In this document: positions 61,321-64,000 of the stretch, piece after piece
Layout of the letters: the number at the start of each line of letters is the position of its first letter
Numbering within the stretch: the first letter of the stretch is position 1
Notes under the pieces: generated by a model
What the model was told of the DNA's origin: nothing
What the model saw: the letters and a program-made list of their open reading frames with translations, nothing else
Database searches by the model: none
Program-made: the position numbers and the translations under genes
Assembly: GCA_013399115.1 (NCBI GenBank)
Contig: VXAA01001421.1
Span: forward strand, 283,898 to 347,897
Source of the DNA: Anseranas semipalmata
Taxonomy: Eukaryota; Chordata; Aves; Anseriformes; Anseranatidae
DNA: 64,000 bases
Direction: 5' to 3'

Positions 61321-62240
61321 GTTCCCAGGAGCGTTAAGGAGAACGTGTCAAAACCGTACAAAGAATGCAAACAATAAATGTCAATCCGGGTTAACAGCCA
61401 GTTCCGTTTCTTTCTCATGATAATGGTCAAAGAGACCTTACTGAAACAGAAAAAGCAATTTTTAATTATTGTGTATTTCCATGGATGACTGATAAATTGA
61501 CTCCAAACAATTCTACAGCCACTGAGTTCGCTTTAGGGAGGAAAAGGGGGAAGAGCAGACATTGAGATGATCTTGGATCTCTCCTTTCCTTTTGCTTTAG
61601 TGCACTTCGAAGAAATGTGCCAAACTAACCACATATAATTCAGGTCACTGAACAGATGCACAAACCATCGTGTAACTAATGTGGATATTTAACCAGCTAT
61701 TTTTGTTTCACATTTCACTTCTCACCATAGGGTTTTGTAAAAGAGCAAGAGCAGCCATTAGACACCCCCAGGTAAGTTCAGCTTGTGTCGAGTTAAATCA
61801 CATCAGTGGCAAACGTGCTAAATAAGACAATAGCCTGTTTGTACATCTGCACCGCTTCACTCTGAACGTGAGAGGGATGCACAATGGGCATGGGTGCTCC
61901 CCGGCGAGGTCCTGCTGGGAGATGCTCACCGACAGTCAGAACTTTCAGTTTTCTAATCATTAACGGCAACACACTTTAACCAAAAGGTTTAAAACAATGG
62001 ACAACATTCACTGCACCATTTCATAACTTTAAACGCACGACTTTCTTAATAAAGACTCAGAATTTTAACGTTCTATGTTGCAATCTTCCCTGCTAGAAAA
62101 AGCTGATAGGATTATTCCACTAAAGTGTTTGCTGTTTGAAGCCGGATAAATCAATCCATTAAAATGGAGATTAGCTTGGCATATTTTATTAAGATAAGGT
62201 ATCAACACCTCCCAAACCCATAACATCCTGCGCACCAAAC
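61321..62240. promoter_or_regulatory. Candidate conserved non-coding block
   Basis: About 0.9 kb of AT-rich, repeat-free DNA with GCAATTTTTAATTATTGTG, GCTATTTTTGTTTC, TCTAATCATTAACGG and GTTTAAAACAATGG (SOX-like) words. No open frame of note. Similar in texture and size to 9560-10480. Confidence 0.43.
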
Positions 62241-64000
62241 AGCCAGGCTCATGCCTTCGTTAATTTTCCATCCTGTAAACACACATCTTCCGATGCTCCG
62301 CCTGCACAACCTGCTTGCAGGAAAACAAGAGTTTCTTTTCGATACAAAGATGCCCCTCAGCACGCGAGCATCAGTCCAGCATATCGCCTGGGAATATTCT
62401 GATTCACTGCTAACGTGTACTGCACCACGCTATTTTGTGCCAGACGGAGCGGACTCTCTGATGTGCACTGGGCACAATGAAGCTGGGATTTGGCACCCAC
62501 CAGATAGGCAGCTGCCCAACCGGCAGCTAAAGGCAGGTTGTGTCCCCCCACCCTGCTACAGCTACTGCGATCCCAACCCAAAGCAAGGCCAGTAACAAAT
62601 TTCAGATGCGAGCAGGGCGGTGGTTTGCCAGTATCTATGCGAGCAATCATGGGGAATCGCATCGTCCCTATGGAAACCTCAAGGTCTGCGACATGCACAG
62701 TGATTACTGCCAGCAGTTAACACGCTGAAGTCGTTCACCAAATTAAAATGAAGACTAAATTGCACCAGAAGGATCACACTCCAGCTTACATATACAAGAA
62801 AAAGCAAAATTTGCAGGTAAATGTAAATAAAGCAGGACTGGCGGTGACTGAGAAAGCAGCGCAATAGTGGGATCTTCACATTGAAACCTCCTTACCGCGG
62901 GACCGAGCGTCAACACAGGGTTTGTTCTACAGTGGCGTTCAGAGAAAAAAACACGGTTATCTCAGGTAGCTCCCAAGTAGTTAAAATCACTGATACTTTA
63001 CACTTCCAATAAATGTTCTCAGGATCGATGAAATCCCGACGGAGGCCAAACCCGCCTCCCCACGCCCCTACCTGCTGCCTCCAGCAGGAGCTCCCAAGGA
63101 CGCCGGCTGACCTCTGCCAGCTGCCCGCTGGTCCTGCCAGGGCCACCCGACATCGCTGCCTTGCTCTCCTCTGGGAGCAGGACGACACTGCCCGGGGAAG
63201 GGCTTAAACTCACTCCTGCGGGGAGCAGCAGGAGACGGGCCCCATTTTGTGTCCTGCAGCCAGCAGCGCAAGGGAGACGCGCAGCAGGAGAGCAGCCGAC
63301 CTTCCTCTGGCAAAGGACAAGTACGTGCTTCGGAAACGGGGCTTGGAAGAGCAGCCAGTTCGTATGTAAACTCAGGTGTTATTACATAGTAGAACTACGG
63401 GGAGCTACAAAGCCAAGCTAAGATGTGAAAAATACACAGTTAAGACACTCAGACTGTCACGCCAAGTTTGGAGGTCTCCGCGTTTTGCCGAGTTACCACC
63501 TAGTTTGGGGGAGTAGCTGCAGTGTCCCTGTGATGGGTTTCTCCCCGCAGTACCGATGTGTATTCCCATCTATAACTCCATCTTGACTTCGTTTAAGCAA
63601 GAGAATTAAGGCTGCAGCAGATGAAGGATGCTTCCAATAAAGGGACACATACCGTTCCTCCAGTGCTAGCTGCTGGACTGAATTATTATTATTACAACTC
63701 TATAATAACTTTCATCTTGAAAGCTGAAGTGCTCACCAAATCACATCATCAGTGACAATCACATCATCAGTGACAGTTACATTCAAATTCTATCCAACAG
63801 AGCAATCGAGATACTCTCTGGTCTCATGAACTAATTAAAAATATTCCATCTCAAGAGGTACCAGCAGCGGGGTGGACACGGCACCAAGTCCCACTGTAGG
63901 CAGCACGCTGGTGCGTGCAGCAACCCCAACAAAAGCAAATGGACCCCAAATTCAGACTCAGCTCAGAGGGTTTTTATTTCTAACTTTGCCAGATGAGGGT
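62241..64000. other. Gene-free DNA to window end
   Basis: Average composition, with a GC-rich stretch at 63050-63300 and the 18-bp duplication at 63739-63774. No gene recognised. Confidence 0.62.
63739..63774. repeat. Exact tandem duplication, 2 x 18 bp
   Basis: AATCACATCATCAGTGAC occurs twice head to tail with no differences. Each unit contains a further CATCAT echo. It lies in ordinary non-coding DNA next to a short ATT run at about 63682-63694. Confidence 0.96.

Overview
The window looks like nuclear DNA from a bird. The clearest evidence is a 5'-truncated CR1 (chicken repeat 1) LINE tail at about 48118-48212. It has the paired ATTCTATG-type 3' end and the adjoining conserved 3' block that are common in avian genomes. 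Very low interspersed-repeat content and a patchwork of CpG-containing GC-rich stretches and AT-rich stretches fit an avian chromosome. I cannot name the species or chromosome from sequence alone.

I found no protein-coding gene, exon, rRNA or tRNA that I can support. All long open frames, including the longest (314 codons, minus strand, 38772-39716), lack recognisable domains, have low-complexity or homopolymer-derived stretches, or sit in GC-rich DNA where stop codons are rare. The window is best read as an intergenic gene desert or the inside of one very large intron.

Layout: GC-rich, non-repetitive DNA alternates with compact AT-rich islands that have the texture of vertebrate conserved non-coding elements (dense TAAT, ATTA and octamer-like words, short palindromes, no repeats). 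The best islands are at 1051-1530, 5151-5340, 6040-6250, 6991-7330, 9560-10480, 11000-11860, 15171-15560, 22061-22345, 23041-23290, 34561-34780, 41996-42310, 47581-48000 and 61321-62240. A broader AT-rich block at 29881-32460 carries a TA/TG microsatellite and two possible ancient SINE relics. CpG-rich patches, the best at 41841-41995 and 60130-60410, are the only places that resemble CpG islands.

Repeats and structures: one clear CR1 fragment; possible decayed LINE and SINE fragments near 50690-50860, 31320-31368 and 31917-31985; a roughly 14-bp minisatellite at 9121-9194; exact two-copy tandem duplications of 33, 18 and 15 bp; a 63-nt uninterrupted purine tract; several 15-19-nt A or T runs; and several short perfect palindromes or hairpins.

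If the AT-rich islands are conserved, the window would act as a regulatory landscape for a developmental gene outside it. That is inference from sequence texture, not shown by the sequence. No new biological system was recognised.
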